In this document: in pieces, positions 1-8,647 of the stretch
How the letters are laid out: each line of letters opens with the position of its first letter
Numbering within the stretch: the stretch's first letter is position 1
NCBI RefSeq assembly: GCF_007830315.1
Contig: NZ_VLKJ01000001.1
Location: 930,001-994,000, forward strand
Source: Novosphingobium taihuense
GTDB lineage: Bacteria > Pseudomonadota > Alphaproteobacteria > Sphingomonadales > Sphingomonadaceae
Reading direction: 5' to 3'
Length of the DNA: 64,000 nucleotides
Made by a program: the position numbers and the translations under genes
Notes under the pieces: model-generated
Seen by the model: the letters and a program-made list of their open reading frames with translations, nothing else
What the model was told of the DNA's origin: nothing
Database searches by the model: none

Positions 1-324
1 CATGGCCTCGGACAAATCTCGTCCGTCGACGGTGCATCCGGCAATAGCCAAGCCTTGTGCGTGCTGCCCAAGCACGGTGCATTCCGCCTCGCCACCCTGA
101 AGCAGAAGTGCAAGGTGGCGCTTGGCCTGCACGCCACAATCCCAGGCCGCACCATCGCGCTGGCATGTCTGGGCGAGTTCGGGCGCATCAATGCCGGTGA
201 GGCGGAGCGGTTGCCCCGTCATCTCCAGCGTATCGCCATCGAGCGCTGTCGCCTGCCCGCTGACGATCTGCGCTGCCGCCGGGAGCGGCATTGCGACGAG
301 AGCGAGCGAAATGAGCATGCGCAT
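1..324 (-). CDS. Thermonuclease-family (SNase-like) protein, 3' end beyond window
   Basis: This is a partial gene: 108 residues are visible and the reading frame is still open at base 1. Residues 1-18 form a signal peptide ending in an Ala-rich stretch, so the product is probably exported. The mature part begins with the pattern A-x-x-x-DGDTLE, followed by RLTGIDAPE (Arg41, Asp46, Glu49), which matches the calcium and active-site segment of staphylococcal-nuclease-like proteins; QTCxxxGxxWDCG is typical of the proteobacterial members. The start at 324 is set by a GAGGAG ribosome site at 332-337. The Met at 318 is a possible second start. Family assignment is firm; substrate is unknown because the C-terminus is missing. 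Confidence 0.8.
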   Translation of the reverse strand, partial: MRMLISLALVAMPLPAAAQIVSGQATALDGDTLEMTGQPLRLTGIDAPELAQTCQRDGAAWDCGVQAKRHLALLLQGGEAECTVLGQHAQGLAIAGCTVDGRDLSEAM

Positions 325-370
325 GGGGAAACTCCTCAACCGGGATGGAGCACCCTTCAGGCAACACAGG

Positions 371-1150
371 TTAGGATTTGGTGTGCGGATTCAAAGCCTC
401 AAGAGCTTCGAACTGCGATTGCAGGGCGCGCTGGTGGGCATTGGCTCGGGCGAGGTGTGTACGCTCCAGCGTAGTCTGCCGCTGCCGGAACATGCGCCAG
501 AAGGCGAGCGCCCTTGCCGTGCTGCGCAGCCAGTCGCCGATGACGTCCAGTAACCCGCTGCCGCGCGGGAGCGTGGGGGCTCGCGAGCGCGGCAGCGGGG
601 CAACGTCGACCACATCTTGGGAGGCAGTGGCCGAAAGGGATTCAAGGGGAGAAGCCGGGTGAGGACGGACGGGCGGCAGTTCCGGCTCGATCGCCAGCGC
701 ACGGTCCAGCAGGTCGATCGTGGTCATGGCGGCAGGCGCTTCCTTGGCCGGTGGGATTGCGGCGGCGACGGACGGAGCGGCGGGTACCTGCTTGCGCGCG
801 GCCTTCTTGGCCGTGACGGGCCTGCGCGTCGGGGCTTTCCGTGCTGATGGCGGGCGGCGCTTTCTGGCAGCGCTCTTGCCCTTGGCGACCTTGCGGGGCT
901 CTTTCGGTGCGGATGGCGTTTCGATGGCGGGGGCTTCGGGCCAGGGGACGCTGGCGATCACTGCCCCCCGCCGCACGGGCAGGATCAGGTGTTCGGGGAA
1001 GGCCGGCGGATTGGGCTGGCGCAGCAGGAACGCTGGTTCGCGCCGCCCCTGCGCACAGGGCTGTAGCGCCGAAGATCTGGGCACTTTTCCCTTGGTCGAA
1101 GCCCGTGGCGGGCGAGGACGCGAGGCGACGCGATTGCGAACGGTGTGCAT
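371..1150 (-). CDS. Basic, Lys/Arg/Ala/Pro-rich hypothetical protein
   Basis: No known domain is recognised. The predicted 259-residue protein starts at MHTVRN; a GGGGGAA ribosome site lies just upstream, which favours 1150 over an in-frame ATG at 1192. Residues of about 85-130 are a low-complexity basic stretch with many KK, RK and AA pairs. The C-terminal third (from about residue 200) looks like a folded amphipathic helix (DVIGDWLRSTARALAFWRMF) followed by a helix rich in Gln, Arg and Ala. The basic part could bind nucleic acid or be unstructured; neither is shown. It ends 47 bp upstream of the nuclease-like gene on the same strand, so the two may be co-transcribed. Confidence 0.55.
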   Translation of the reverse strand: MHTVRNRVASRPRPPRASTKGKVPRSSALQPCAQGRREPAFLLRQPNPPAFPEHLILPVRRGAVIASVPWPEAPAIETPSAPKEPRKVAKGKSAARKRRPPSARKAPTRRPVTAKKAARKQVPAAPSVAAAIPPAKEAPAAMTTIDLLDRALAIEPELPPVRPHPASPLESLSATASQDVVDVAPLPRSRAPTLPRGSGLLDVIGDWLRSTARALAFWRMFRQRQTTLERTHLARANAHQRALQSQFEALEALNPHTKS

Positions 1151-1296
1151 GGCAGTTCCCCCAGACGAGGTTCCTTGCCTACGGATGATCACACAGCGCG
1201 ACTCGGGCGCGAAGCGGAGAAAGATCGGAAACCGAGAAACCTGCAGTTTTCTTTACAAATTACGCATTCAAGCGACGGACAACTACGTAGTTTGAC

Positions 1297-1340
1297 CCCA
1301 AAAACGCCAACGGCCCGGCGTGCCGAAGCAGCCGGGCCGT
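1297..1340 (-). terminator. Rho-independent terminator of tig
   Basis: A perfect 10-bp stem (ACGGCCCGGC at 1310-1319 and its complement at 1331-1340) closes an 11-nt loop. Read on the minus strand it is followed by a short T run (1300-1304). It lies 44-74 bp beyond the stop codon of tig. Confidence 0.75.
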
Positions 1341-1383
1341 CCGATATCCAGCCCCGTCGGGCCGGATCAATCCGATATGGAGA

Positions 1384-2946
1384 TCAGCCCTCGGCCTTCT
1401 TCTTTGCCGGAGCCTTCTTCTTGGGAGCGGGCGCTTCCTCAGCAGCCGCTTCAGCAGCAGGAGCTTCCTCGGCAGCCTTCTTCTTGGGCGCGGCCTTCTT
1501 CTTCGGAGCTTCGGCTTCAGCAGGAGCAGCGGCTTCTTCAGCCGGAGCTTCTTCCTTGGCAGCCTTCTTCTTGGCCGGAGCCTTCTTGGCAGGCTTTGCC
1601 GCAGCGGCGGCAACGCCTTCCTCGGCTTCGATCGCGGCCTGCAGCTCTTCCTTGGTCACTTCACGCTCGGTGACTTCGGCCTTGTCGAACAGGAAGTCGA
1701 CGACCTTGTCCTCATAGAGCGGCGCGCGCAGTTGGGCGGCGGCAAGCGGTTCCGAGCGGACGTAATCGACGAAGCGCTGGCGATCCTGCTCGCGGTACTG
1801 CTGGGCAGCCTGGCGGATCAGCATTTCCATTTCCTGCGAGGAAACGGTCACGCCGTTGGCCTGGCCGATTTCCGACAGGAGCAGACCGAGGCGCACGCGG
1901 CGTTCGGCGATCTTGCGGTAGTCGTCCTTCTCAGCCTCGATTTCCTTCAGGGCCTCTTCCGGGTTCTCTTCGTTCTGGGCTTCCTGCTGAAGCTGGGCCC
2001 AGATCTGCTCGAACTCGGCATCGACCATCGAAGGCGGCACGGCGAAATCGTGACCGGCGGCAAGCTGATCGAGCAGCGCGCGCTTCATCTGGGTGCGGGT
2101 CAGGCCGGCAGTTTCCTGCTCCAGCTGGCCGCGCAGCAGGGTCTTGAGCTGCTCGAGGCTTTCGAGGCCGAGCATCTTGGCGAATTCGTCGTTGGCTTCG
2201 AACTCACCGGGGTTCTTCACCGCCTTGACCTTGATGTCGAAGGTGGCTTCCTTGCCCTTGAGGTTTTCGGCCGGATAGTCTTCCGGGAAGGTCACGGTGA
2301 TGACGGTTTCGTCACCGGCCTTCACGCCGACGAGCTGTTCCTCGAAGCCGGGGATGAAGCGGCCCGCGCCGAGTTCCAGCGGGGTGTCTTCGGCAGCGCC
2401 GCCTTCGAAGGCAACGCCATCGACCTTGCCGAGGAAGTCGATCACGATCTGGTCGCCGTCCTTGGCCTTCGCGCCCTTCTTGGCGTCGGTGAAGGACTTC
2501 TGGCCAGCGCCGATGCGGGCGACGGCTTCGTCGACCTGCTCCTCGGTCACGGGAACGGTCAGCTTTTCAAGCTTCAGGCCATCGAGCGTGGGCGCTTCGA
2601 TCTGGGGCAGCACTTCAAGCTCTACGGTGAGCTCGGCGTCCTTGCCCTGATCATAGCCTTCGCCGAGCGAGACGGCGGGCTGCATCGCGGGGCGCAGCTT
2701 GTTGTCGGCCACCAGCTTGTCCATCGCTTCACGGATGGTGGTGTTCAGCGCTTCCTGATGAAGCTGCGCGCCGTGCATCTTGCGCACGAGGTTGGCGGGC
2801 ACCTTGCCGGGGCGGAAGCCGGGCATCTTGATCTGCGGCGCGATCTTCTTGACCTCACCTTCGACCCGGGCGGCGATGTCGGCCGCGGGGATGGTGACGG
2901 TGTAGGCGCGCTTCAGGCCCTCGTTGGTGGTTTCGACGATCTGCAT
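1384..2946 (-). CDS. tig: Trigger factor (ribosome-associated chaperone)
   Basis: This 520-residue protein is the ribosome-bound peptidyl-prolyl isomerase and chaperone that meets nascent chains. The N-terminal ribosome-binding domain carries the signature GFRPGKVP at about residues 42-49, followed by the FKBP-like PPIase domain (about 150-245) and the helical C-terminal chaperone domain. The start at 2946 (MQIVETTNEG) matches the family; longer in-frame extensions run into the tRNA region and were not used. Residues of about 443-520 form a low-complexity tail of Lys, Ala, Glu and Pro. This tail makes the protein longer than the E. coli homologue (432 residues) and is an add-on seen in alphaproteobacteria. 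The gene is monocistronic, with its own terminator. Confidence 0.96.
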   Translation of the reverse strand: MQIVETTNEGLKRAYTVTIPAADIAARVEGEVKKIAPQIKMPGFRPGKVPANLVRKMHGAQLHQEALNTTIREAMDKLVADNKLRPAMQPAVSLGEGYDQGKDAELTVELEVLPQIEAPTLDGLKLEKLTVPVTEEQVDEAVARIGAGQKSFTDAKKGAKAKDGDQIVIDFLGKVDGVAFEGGAAEDTPLELGAGRFIPGFEEQLVGVKAGDETVITVTFPEDYPAENLKGKEATFDIKVKAVKNPGEFEANDEFAKMLGLESLEQLKTLLRGQLEQETAGLTRTQMKRALLDQLAAGHDFAVPPSMVDAEFEQIWAQLQQEAQNEENPEEALKEIEAEKDDYRKIAERRVRLGLLLSEIGQANGVTVSSQEMEMLIRQAAQQYREQDRQRFVDYVRSEPLAAAQLRAPLYEDKVVDFLFDKAEVTEREVTKEELQAAIEAEEGVAAAAAKPAKKAPAKKKAAKEEAPAEEAAAPAEAEAPKKKAAPKKKAAEEAPAAEAAAEEAPAPKKKAPAKKKAEG

Positions 2947-3015
2947 CCTGATCCAACTTTCATGTATGTCACGCGCTTGCGCGGAAAAAGCTGACTCGGA
3001 CGCCGGCGCGCGGAC

Positions 3016-3100
3016 TGGTGCGGGCGAAGGGACTCGAACCCCCACATCTTGCGATGGCAGGACCTAAACCTGCTGCGTCTACCAGTTCCGCCACGCCCGC
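3016..3100 (-). tRNA. tRNA-Leu (anticodon TAG)
   Basis: On the minus strand the acceptor arm GCGGGCG (3094-3100) pairs with CGCCCGC (3020-3026), followed by A and an encoded CCA (3016-3018). The anticodon stem GCAGG/CCTGC closes the loop TTTAGGT, giving anticodon TAG, which reads CUA/CUG leucine codons. The T arm contains GGTTCGAGTCC. The length of 85 bases with an extended variable arm fits a class II leucine tRNA. Confidence 0.95.
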
Positions 3101-3191
3101 ATCCGGCGAAAAGCGAGCGGTGCCCCTATCGCAGTGGCTTGAAAAGGGCAAGCGCCTTGGATTTGGGGTGTGGAATGACCGTTTCAACTCT

Positions 3192-3279
3192 TCGTCATTG
3201 CGAGGAGGCGAAGCCGACGAAGCAATCCAGAGTCAGCGCAAACCGCTCTGGATTGCTTCGCTCCGCTCGCAATGACGAA
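3192..3279. repeat. Long imperfect inverted repeat (REP/MITE-like intergenic palindrome)
   Basis: Arms of about 33-41 bases (3192-3232 and 3246-3279) are near-complementary: the left begins TCGTCATTGCGAG and the right ends CTCGCAATGACGA. They are separated by about 13 bases. Repeats with this TCATTGCGAG core are dispersed in intergenic DNA of many alphaproteobacteria. No transposase is nearby and the element lies between the tRNA gene and a small ORF, so it is an intergenic palindrome rather than an IS. Confidence 0.75.
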
Positions 3280-3356
3280 CTTGGGAGACGGCCCGGAACC
3301 TGCTATCCTCGCGGCGAGTTGGGGAAACAAGCAAACCGCTTCCAAGGAGCCGCACG

Positions 3357-3539
3357 ATGGCCACTACCCCCGATTCCCCGCAGCCCGACCGAATCGACCC
3401 CCAATCCCCGCCCGAAAGCCCGCCGGTGACCGAACCGGACGGCGTGCCGCCCGTCATCCAGCCCGATGAGGCTCCGGTGGTGGAGCCGGATCAGGTTCAG
3501 CCGGGAGCGCCGCAGGAAGTGCCGGTTGCGCCGGATTGA
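3357..3539 (+). CDS. Small Pro/Asp/Glu-rich hypothetical protein
   Basis: A 60-residue acidic protein made almost entirely of Pro, Asp, Glu, Val and Gln, with no predicted fold, signal peptide or membrane segment. An AAGGAG ribosome site at a proper distance before the ATG supports translation. Short proteins of this Pro-rich type are common in sphingomonads, but no function can be given. It stands alone between the inverted repeat and a convergent lipoprotein gene. Confidence 0.6.
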   Translation: MATTPDSPQPDRIDPQSPPESPPVTEPDGVPPVIQPDEAPVVEPDQVQPGAPQEVPVAPD

Positions 3540-3557
3540 TTCGTAGCGGGGGAGTTT

Positions 3558-4091
3558 TTATCTGAGGTGGGCAATCAGGGCGTCTGCGCCCGCCGCCAGA
3601 CCCTTAGCGTAGTCTTGCCTTCTGAATGATGGAAGCATCTCGCTTTCGATGATTTGCTGACAAAGAGCATTCGGAAGTCTTTCTTCCAAACCGTGTCCTA
3701 CGGATATTCGGACTTTCCTCTCTGTTGGTGCGATCAAGATGACGATGCCATCATTGATGCCCTTCCGCCCCACTCCCCAACTGTTTGCCAAGTCCTTGGT
3801 GTAAACAGCCACGTCTCGTCCCCCGAGCGAAGGCGTCGTGACGATGGCCATCTGGTGCCTCGTTCGGCTCTCAAATTTTGCGAGTTTTTGAGTCATTTCA
3901 GCGCGTTGATTAGCAGTCAGCACGTTTGCCGCGTCAGTGACCAGACCGGTTGGCGGAAACGGATTTTTTCTATCGGCGATTTGCGCGTTTGCATCTGCTG
4001 CCGCGCTGCTGCTGCTTGGTTGGCCTTGCGAGCAGGCGCAGATGACGATGGCGAGTGCAACGACGCCGGAAGCGCGCAAGCCTCTCACCAT
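3558..4091 (-). CDS. TPM-domain putative lipoprotein
   Basis: The 177-residue product has a signal sequence ending in ICAC (Cys20), a plausible lipobox, and then a TPM domain (about residues 50-177; also called TLP18.3/Psb32/MOLO-1). Family hallmarks visible are the opening FPPTGLVTDAANVLT, the central GVGRKGINDGIVILIAPTERKVRISVGHGLEERLP, and the closing DYAKGLAAGADAL. TPM proteins are periplasmic or membrane-anchored; some have acid phosphatase activity, others act in envelope or photosystem repair, so the role here is open. Its ATG overlaps the stop of the preceding small membrane-protein gene (ATGGTGA), so the two are translationally coupled. Confidence 0.8.
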   Translation of the reverse strand: MVRGLRASGVVALAIVICACSQGQPSSSSAAADANAQIADRKNPFPPTGLVTDAANVLTANQRAEMTQKLAKFESRTRHQMAIVTTPSLGGRDVAVYTKDLANSWGVGRKGINDGIVILIAPTERKVRISVGHGLEERLPNALCQQIIESEMLPSFRRQDYAKGLAAGADALIAHLR

Positions 4092-4327
4092 GTCAGCATA
4101 TCAAGACCGAAGTAGAACATGAAGCAAGCGACCACGAACCCGAACAACCGTCCGCCTACCAGCATCCAGAAGTAGAACGGCTCTTCCGCGCGTGAGTACT
4201 TTGCGCCCGCCCAGCCCCAGCGCGCCTCTCCGCGCTTGAACTCGTATCGGGCCCAGACAAGATTCACGGCGCCAATGACGGCCACCATGAAAAGCCAGAA
4301 GTAGGGAAAAAGGTCCGTCCGCCCCAT
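4085..4327 (-). CDS. Small membrane protein, two predicted TM segments
   Basis: An 80-residue protein with hydrophobic segments at about residues 7-25 (PYFWLFMVAVIGAVNLVW) and 50-78. No known family is recognised. A GGAGG ribosome site precedes the ATG. Its stop codon overlaps the start region of the TPM lipoprotein gene by a few bases, suggesting that the pair is co-expressed and may work together in the envelope. Confidence 0.65.
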   Translation of the reverse strand: MGRTDLFPYFWLFMVAVIGAVNLVWARYEFKRGEARWGWAGAKYSRAEEPFYFWMLVGGRLFGFVVACFMFYFGLDMLTW

Positions 4328-4343
4328 GACGTAACCTCCAGCC

Positions 4344-6224
4344 CTACGCGACGAGTTTCACAAGAGTGGCCCAGAGTCCCAAGGACTGGCCGGCAGTCCC
4401 TTTTTCTACAGAGACTGGAGACTCCTCCCCCCCACACTCCAGACAATAAGCCCTGATCCCGCCGCCTTCCATCAGGCGCATCACGTCGGCCTGCATCCGC
4501 GCCAGCAGGCCCTGCTGTTGCGCGGCGAGTGCGCCAGCCAGATCGTGCGCTTTCGCCTCGGGCGCTTCGCCGGTTTCCATCTGGCGCAGGAGCTGGGCGA
4601 AGGGGCTGGGTTCGTCAGCGATGTATTCGGCGTGGAAGGTTTCGGCCTTGGCCTGTTTGGCGACCCAGGCCACTGCATCGTCTAGGCCGCCGAACTGGTC
4701 AACGAGGCCGAGCTGGCGGGCGGTGCCGCCGTCCCAGATGCGGCCTTGGGCGATCTTGTCGATGTCAGCTGAGGACTTGCCGCGCGCCTTGGCGACGAGG
4801 CCGAGGAAGCGGGCGTAGGTCTGTTCGACCTGGCCCTGCAGCAGCGCATCCACTTGCGGGCTGAGGCCGCCCAACAGGTCCGGCTGGCCCGAGAGCGGAG
4901 TGGTGCGGATCGAATCGGTGGTGACGCCATATTGCGGCAACGTCTGTTCGAGCGTGGGGATGACCGCGAAGACGCCGATCGAGCCCGTGATCGTGCTGGG
5001 TTCGGCAAAGATGCGCTGGGCAGGCGTGGAGACCCAGTACCCGCCGCTGGCGGCAAGGCTGCCCATCGAGACGGCAACCGGCAGGCCCTTGGCCTTCACG
5101 CGCTCCACCGCGTTGCGGATGCGTTCCGAGGCCATGACCGAACCGCCCGGCGAATCGACACGCAGGACGAGACCTGCGTAGTCGTCGCTCTGCGCCACGC
5201 CGTCGACCAGATCGGCAATGCGATCGCCGCCTGCCATGCCGGGGCCGGCATCGCCATCGACGATTTCGCCTGCGATAGTGACCACGGCAACGGCCTTGCC
5301 CTGCGATGGCGCGGACGTGTCAGCCAGATAGACCGGGAGTTCGGTGGCCTTGAACCCGCCAAGGCCTGCGTCGTCGTCGGCTCCGGCGATTTCGGCCACG
5401 CGCTTACCGAAAGCCACGCGGTCCCCGATCTTGTCGACGAGGCCGGACTTCAGCGCGGCCTGCGCGGCGTCGTTGCCATTATCCTTCACCCACTTGGCGG
5501 GGTCGGTGGTGGCGAGCGTGAGGTCAGCCTTGGGGCGGGCCTTCTTCACCTCGTCCTGCCAGTTCTGCCACAGCGTGCCATAGACCGCCTGCATCGCCTC
5601 GCGCGCTTCGGGCGACATCTGGCTGAGCATGTAGGGTTCGACTGCGCTCTTGTAGGTGCCGACCTTGAAGATGTGGACGTTGGCTTTCAGCTTGTCGATC
5701 AGGCCCTTGTAGAACAGCAGCGTGCCGCCGGGGCCGCTGATGGCGACCCCGCCCATCGGATCGACCCATGCCTCGGACGCATGCGCGGCAAGCTGCATCG
5801 CATCGTCGGTGTAGATCAGCGAGCGGACGAGGACGGGCTTCTTGGCGGCACGCACCTTGTCCATCGCCGCGCCGATCTGGCTGAGGTGGACGGCAGAGCC
5901 GCCACCGAAGGCTTCGAGATCGAGCACGACCGCCTTGATGCGCTTGTCGTCTGCCGCAGCGGCAATGGCGCGCGAGAGATCGCGGGCGGTGTATTCCGGT
6001 TCAGGCGTCTGACCCGACAGCAACTGGGTGGGCGAAATCTCGCTCGCCTCTTCCACCACGCGGCCTTCCAGCGGCAGGTACAGCGCGCCTTCGCGGACCA
6101 TGCCGGGGGCGGGCCGCAGCGTGAGGACGGTGTAGAGTCCCGCAAAGAACAGCAGCAGGAACAGCAGGACGAGACCGTCCTTGATGGCGACGAGGATCTT
6201 CCAGACCGATTTGGCAAAGCTCAT
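4344..6224 (-). CDS. sppA: Signal peptide peptidase SppA, 67K type
   Basis: A 626-residue inner-membrane serine protease that degrades cleaved signal peptides. An N-terminal TM helix (about residues 17-36) is followed by two tandem peptidase S49 domains, as in E. coli SppA. The Ser/Lys dyad is visible: Lys192 in FKVGTYKSAVEP and Ser393 in SMGSLAASGGYWVS. The start at 6224 (MSFAKSVWKI) gives the usual short cytoplasmic N-terminus; the upstream ATG at 6287 would add 21 atypical residues. The C-terminus carries CLECGGEESP and about 25 further residues, longer than I would expect for the family. The gene is divergent from pyrB. Confidence 0.92.
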   Translation of the reverse strand: MSFAKSVWKILVAIKDGLVLLFLLLFFAGLYTVLTLRPAPGMVREGALYLPLEGRVVEEASEISPTQLLSGQTPEPEYTARDLSRAIAAAADDKRIKAVVLDLEAFGGGSAVHLSQIGAAMDKVRAAKKPVLVRSLIYTDDAMQLAAHASEAWVDPMGGVAISGPGGTLLFYKGLIDKLKANVHIFKVGTYKSAVEPYMLSQMSPEAREAMQAVYGTLWQNWQDEVKKARPKADLTLATTDPAKWVKDNGNDAAQAALKSGLVDKIGDRVAFGKRVAEIAGADDDAGLGGFKATELPVYLADTSAPSQGKAVAVVTIAGEIVDGDAGPGMAGGDRIADLVDGVAQSDDYAGLVLRVDSPGGSVMASERIRNAVERVKAKGLPVAVSMGSLAASGGYWVSTPAQRIFAEPSTITGSIGVFAVIPTLEQTLPQYGVTTDSIRTTPLSGQPDLLGGLSPQVDALLQGQVEQTYARFLGLVAKARGKSSADIDKIAQGRIWDGGTARQLGLVDQFGGLDDAVAWVAKQAKAETFHAEYIADEPSPFAQLLRQMETGEAPEAKAHDLAGALAAQQQGLLARMQADVMRLMEGGGIRAYCLECGGEESPVSVEKGTAGQSLGLWATLVKLVA

Positions 6225-6311
6225 GGGCGAGACTCTATTGTGGACGACCTGCCCTGACCAGCGGGAAACGGCTTGAGACTGAACCAACTGCCCTCTAGGG
6301 AACTGGTTTCA

Positions 6312-7352
6312 ATGCAAAGCCCAACAACACCCCAAGCGGGCCGCTATCCAGCGGGCGGCCTCGCCTACCCGCACCGTGACCTGACCGGCATCGGCCAGCT
6401 TGCGCGCCACGAGATTCTCTACCTCCTCGACGAGGCGGAGCAATGGGTGGAGCTGAACCGGCAGCCGAAGAAGAAGACCGACCTGCTGAACGGTCTGACG
6501 ATCATCAACGCCTTCTTCGAGAACTCGACTCGAACGCTGCTGAGCTTCGAGATCGCAGGCAAGCGGCTGGGCGCTGACGTCGTCAACATGCATGCCGCCA
6601 CCAGCAGCGTGAAGAAGGGCGAAACGCTGATCGACACAGCGATGACGCTCAACGCCATGCGCGCCGATGCCATCGTGATCCGCCACGCCAGCTCGGGCGC
6701 GGTGCGGCTGATTGCCGAGAAGGTCGATTGCCCGGTGCTCAACGCCGGTGACGGGCAGCATGAACATCCGACGCAGGCGCTATTGGATGCGCTGACCATG
6801 CGGCACGCGCTTGGCTTGCCGATCGGTTCGGATCTCAACGGGCTGAAAGTGACGATCTGCGGCGACATCCTGCACAGCCGCGTGGCGCGATCGAACATCC
6901 TGAGCCTGACCGCGCTGGGTGCGGACGTGCGGGTCTGTGCGCCGCCTGCGCTGATGCCGGCCGAGGTCGAGGCGATTGGCGTGACGCCGTTCTTCGATTT
7001 CGACGCGGCGCTGAAGGGCGCGAACATCGTGATGATGCTGCGCCTGCAGCAGGAGCGCATGAGCGGCCAGTTCATCCCCTCCCCGCGCGAATACCGCCAT
7101 CTCTATGGGCTGACGCCGGAGCGGCTGGCCAAGGCTGAGCCTGATGCCTTCGTGATGCACCCGGGGCCGATGAACCGTGGGATCGAGATCGATTCGACCG
7201 TGGCCGATCACCCCACGCGCAGCCTGATCACGCGACAGGTGGAGATGGGCGTTGCGATCCGCATGGCCTGCCTTGAAGTGCTGACGCGCCGGGCGCGCGG
7301 CGTGCCGGGCTGGGAAGCAGCCAATGAACTCGGCAAGGGAACAGCAGCATGA
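6312..7352 (+). CDS. pyrB: Aspartate carbamoyltransferase catalytic subunit
   Basis: Catalyses the committed step of pyrimidine synthesis, carbamoyl phosphate plus aspartate to N-carbamoylaspartate. The carbamoyl-phosphate loop FENSTRT (residues 70-76) and the C-terminal [11 protein letters not shown] segment are intact. At 346 residues from Met 6312 it is slightly longer than E. coli PyrB because of an N-terminal extension of about 20 residues, as in Pseudomonas-type enzymes. The ATG at 6312 has an AGGGAA site upstream; the in-frame ATG at 6273 is less likely. The stop overlaps the next gene by 4 bp (ATGA). No pyrI regulatory gene is seen. Confidence 0.95.
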   Translation: MQSPTTPQAGRYPAGGLAYPHRDLTGIGQLARHEILYLLDEAEQWVELNRQPKKKTDLLNGLTIINAFFENSTRTLLSFEIAGKRLGADVVNMHAATSSVKKGETLIDTAMTLNAMRADAIVIRHASSGAVRLIAEKVDCPVLNAGDGQHEHPTQALLDALTMRHALGLPIGSDLNGLKVTICGDILHSRVARSNILSLTALGADVRVCAPPALMPAEVEAIGVTPFFDFDAALKGANIVMMLRLQQERMSGQFIPSPREYRHLYGLTPERLAKAEPDAFVMHPGPMNRGIEIDSTVADHPTRSLITRQVEMGVAIRMACLEVLTRRARGVPGWEAANELGKGTAA

Positions 7353-8578
7353 TCGCGCAGCCTCTGACGATCACTGGCGGAAAGCTGGTGCTGGGCTCAG
7401 GCGAGCCGGTTGCGGGAGCCTTGCGCTGCGAGGGCGGGCGGATCGTGGCGATTGGCGATGTCGTTCCGCAGGTTGGCGACGAAGTGTTCGACGCTGGCGG
7501 AAAGCTGGTGACGCCGGGTCTCGTCGATCTCGGCGTCTTTGCCATCGACAAGCCCGCGTTCCACTTCGGCGGGATCACGCGGGCGGCGCTGATGCCCGAC
7601 CAAGGGCCGCCACTCGACCATCCGGCGCGGGTGCGCTTTGCCGCGCAGTCGGGCAAGCCGGACATGTGGGTTCACCCGCTGGCAGCAGCAACGCGCGGGC
7701 TTGAGGGTAACGAACTCGCCGAACTCGCGCTGATGCGCGATGCCGGGGCCAAGGCCGTGGCGACCGGGCGCGGCTGGATCGCGGATTCGGGCGTGATGCT
7801 GCGTCTGCTGCGCTATTGCGCGATGCTGGGGCTGGTGGTGGTGACGCACGCCGAAGACGCCGGGATCACCGGCAGCGCCGTGGCGACGGCGGGCGACGTG
7901 GCGACGCGGCTGGGCCTGCCAAGCGCCCCTGCCGAAGCAGAGGCGCTGGCCGTGGCGCGCGACATTGCGCTGGCCGAGCTATCGGGAGCGCATGTCCATT
8001 TCCGGCAGGTGACGACGGCGCGCGCGCTTGATCTGGTGCGTGCAGCCAAGGCGCGCGGGGTGAAAGTGACCGCGGGGGTCACGCCTGCGCACTTCATCCT
8101 GTCAGACCTCGAACTCGTGGGCTTTCGCACCTTCTGCCGGATGTCCCCGCCGCTGCGGCAGGACGCGGACCGCAAGGCGGTGATTGCGGCGATTGGTGAT
8201 GGCACGATCGACGTGATCTCATCGGGCCACGATCCGCGCGGGCCGGAAGACAAGCGTCTGCCCTTTGCCGATGCGGAGCCCGGCATGGCGGGCGCTGAGA
8301 CGCTGCTGCCGCTGACGCTGACGCTGGTGCGCGATGGCGTGATCGACATGGCCCGCGCGTTCGAACTGCTCGCCGCCAATCCGGCCAAACTGCTGGGCGT
8401 CGAAGCCGGACGGCTGGAGATGGGAGCCGAGGCAGACCTCGCGATTGTCGATCCGGCCCGGCCGTGGATCGTCAATTCGGACAAGATGGCTGCCGCCGCA
8501 GGGAACACGCCGTTTGATCGCAGGCCTGTTGAGGGCCGCGTGACCGCGCTGTTCAAGGGCGGCGCTCGGATCGACTGA
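7349..8578 (+). CDS. Dihydroorotase homologue lacking metal ligands (PyrC'-like)
   Basis: A 409-residue amidohydrolase-fold protein of the dihydroorotase family, coupled to pyrB by an ATGA overlap. Active enzymes have D-x-H-x-H after the first strand; here the segment reads [11 protein letters not shown], so both His are replaced (Gly62, Phe64). The late metal/catalytic motif, normally DHAPH, reads SGHDPR, so the Asp is lost too. Two other His-containing segments remain (VTHAED and GAHVHF). In Pseudomonas an inactive PyrC' of this kind is needed to assemble the PyrB dodecamer. By analogy this is a structural partner of PyrB and an active dihydroorotase should be encoded elsewhere. Databases may label it simply PyrC. 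Confidence 0.88.
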   Translation: MIAQPLTITGGKLVLGSGEPVAGALRCEGGRIVAIGDVVPQVGDEVFDAGGKLVTPGLVDLGVFAIDKPAFHFGGITRAALMPDQGPPLDHPARVRFAAQSGKPDMWVHPLAAATRGLEGNELAELALMRDAGAKAVATGRGWIADSGVMLRLLRYCAMLGLVVVTHAEDAGITGSAVATAGDVATRLGLPSAPAEAEALAVARDIALAELSGAHVHFRQVTTARALDLVRAAKARGVKVTAGVTPAHFILSDLELVGFRTFCRMSPPLRQDADRKAVIAAIGDGTIDVISSGHDPRGPEDKRLPFADAEPGMAGAETLLPLTLTLVRDGVIDMARAFELLAANPAKLLGVEAGRLEMGAEADLAIVDPARPWIVNSDKMAAAAGNTPFDRRPVEGRVTALFKGGARID

Positions 8579-8583
8579 TACGA

Positions 8584-8619
8584 GAAAGGGCGCGGAACCG
8601 GATGGTCCTGCGCCCTTTC
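8584..8619. terminator. Bidirectional stem-loop between convergent genes
   Basis: A perfect 10-bp stem, GAAAGGGCGC at 8584-8593 and GCGCCCTTTC at 8610-8619, lies between the stop codons of the pyrB-linked gene and the convergent SPOR gene. The A/T ends of the stem can serve as short T tracts in either direction. Confidence 0.6.
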
Positions 8620-8647
8620 ACCGCTCTCACACGGTAACTCTTGAAAT

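Noticed and set aside
1732..2994. 420-codon plus-strand frame
   Set aside because: Antisense to tig, no signature, explained by the third-position GC of tig.
3192..3279. Insertion sequence ends
   Set aside because: Inverted arms without any transposase ORF between or beside them and no target duplication seen.
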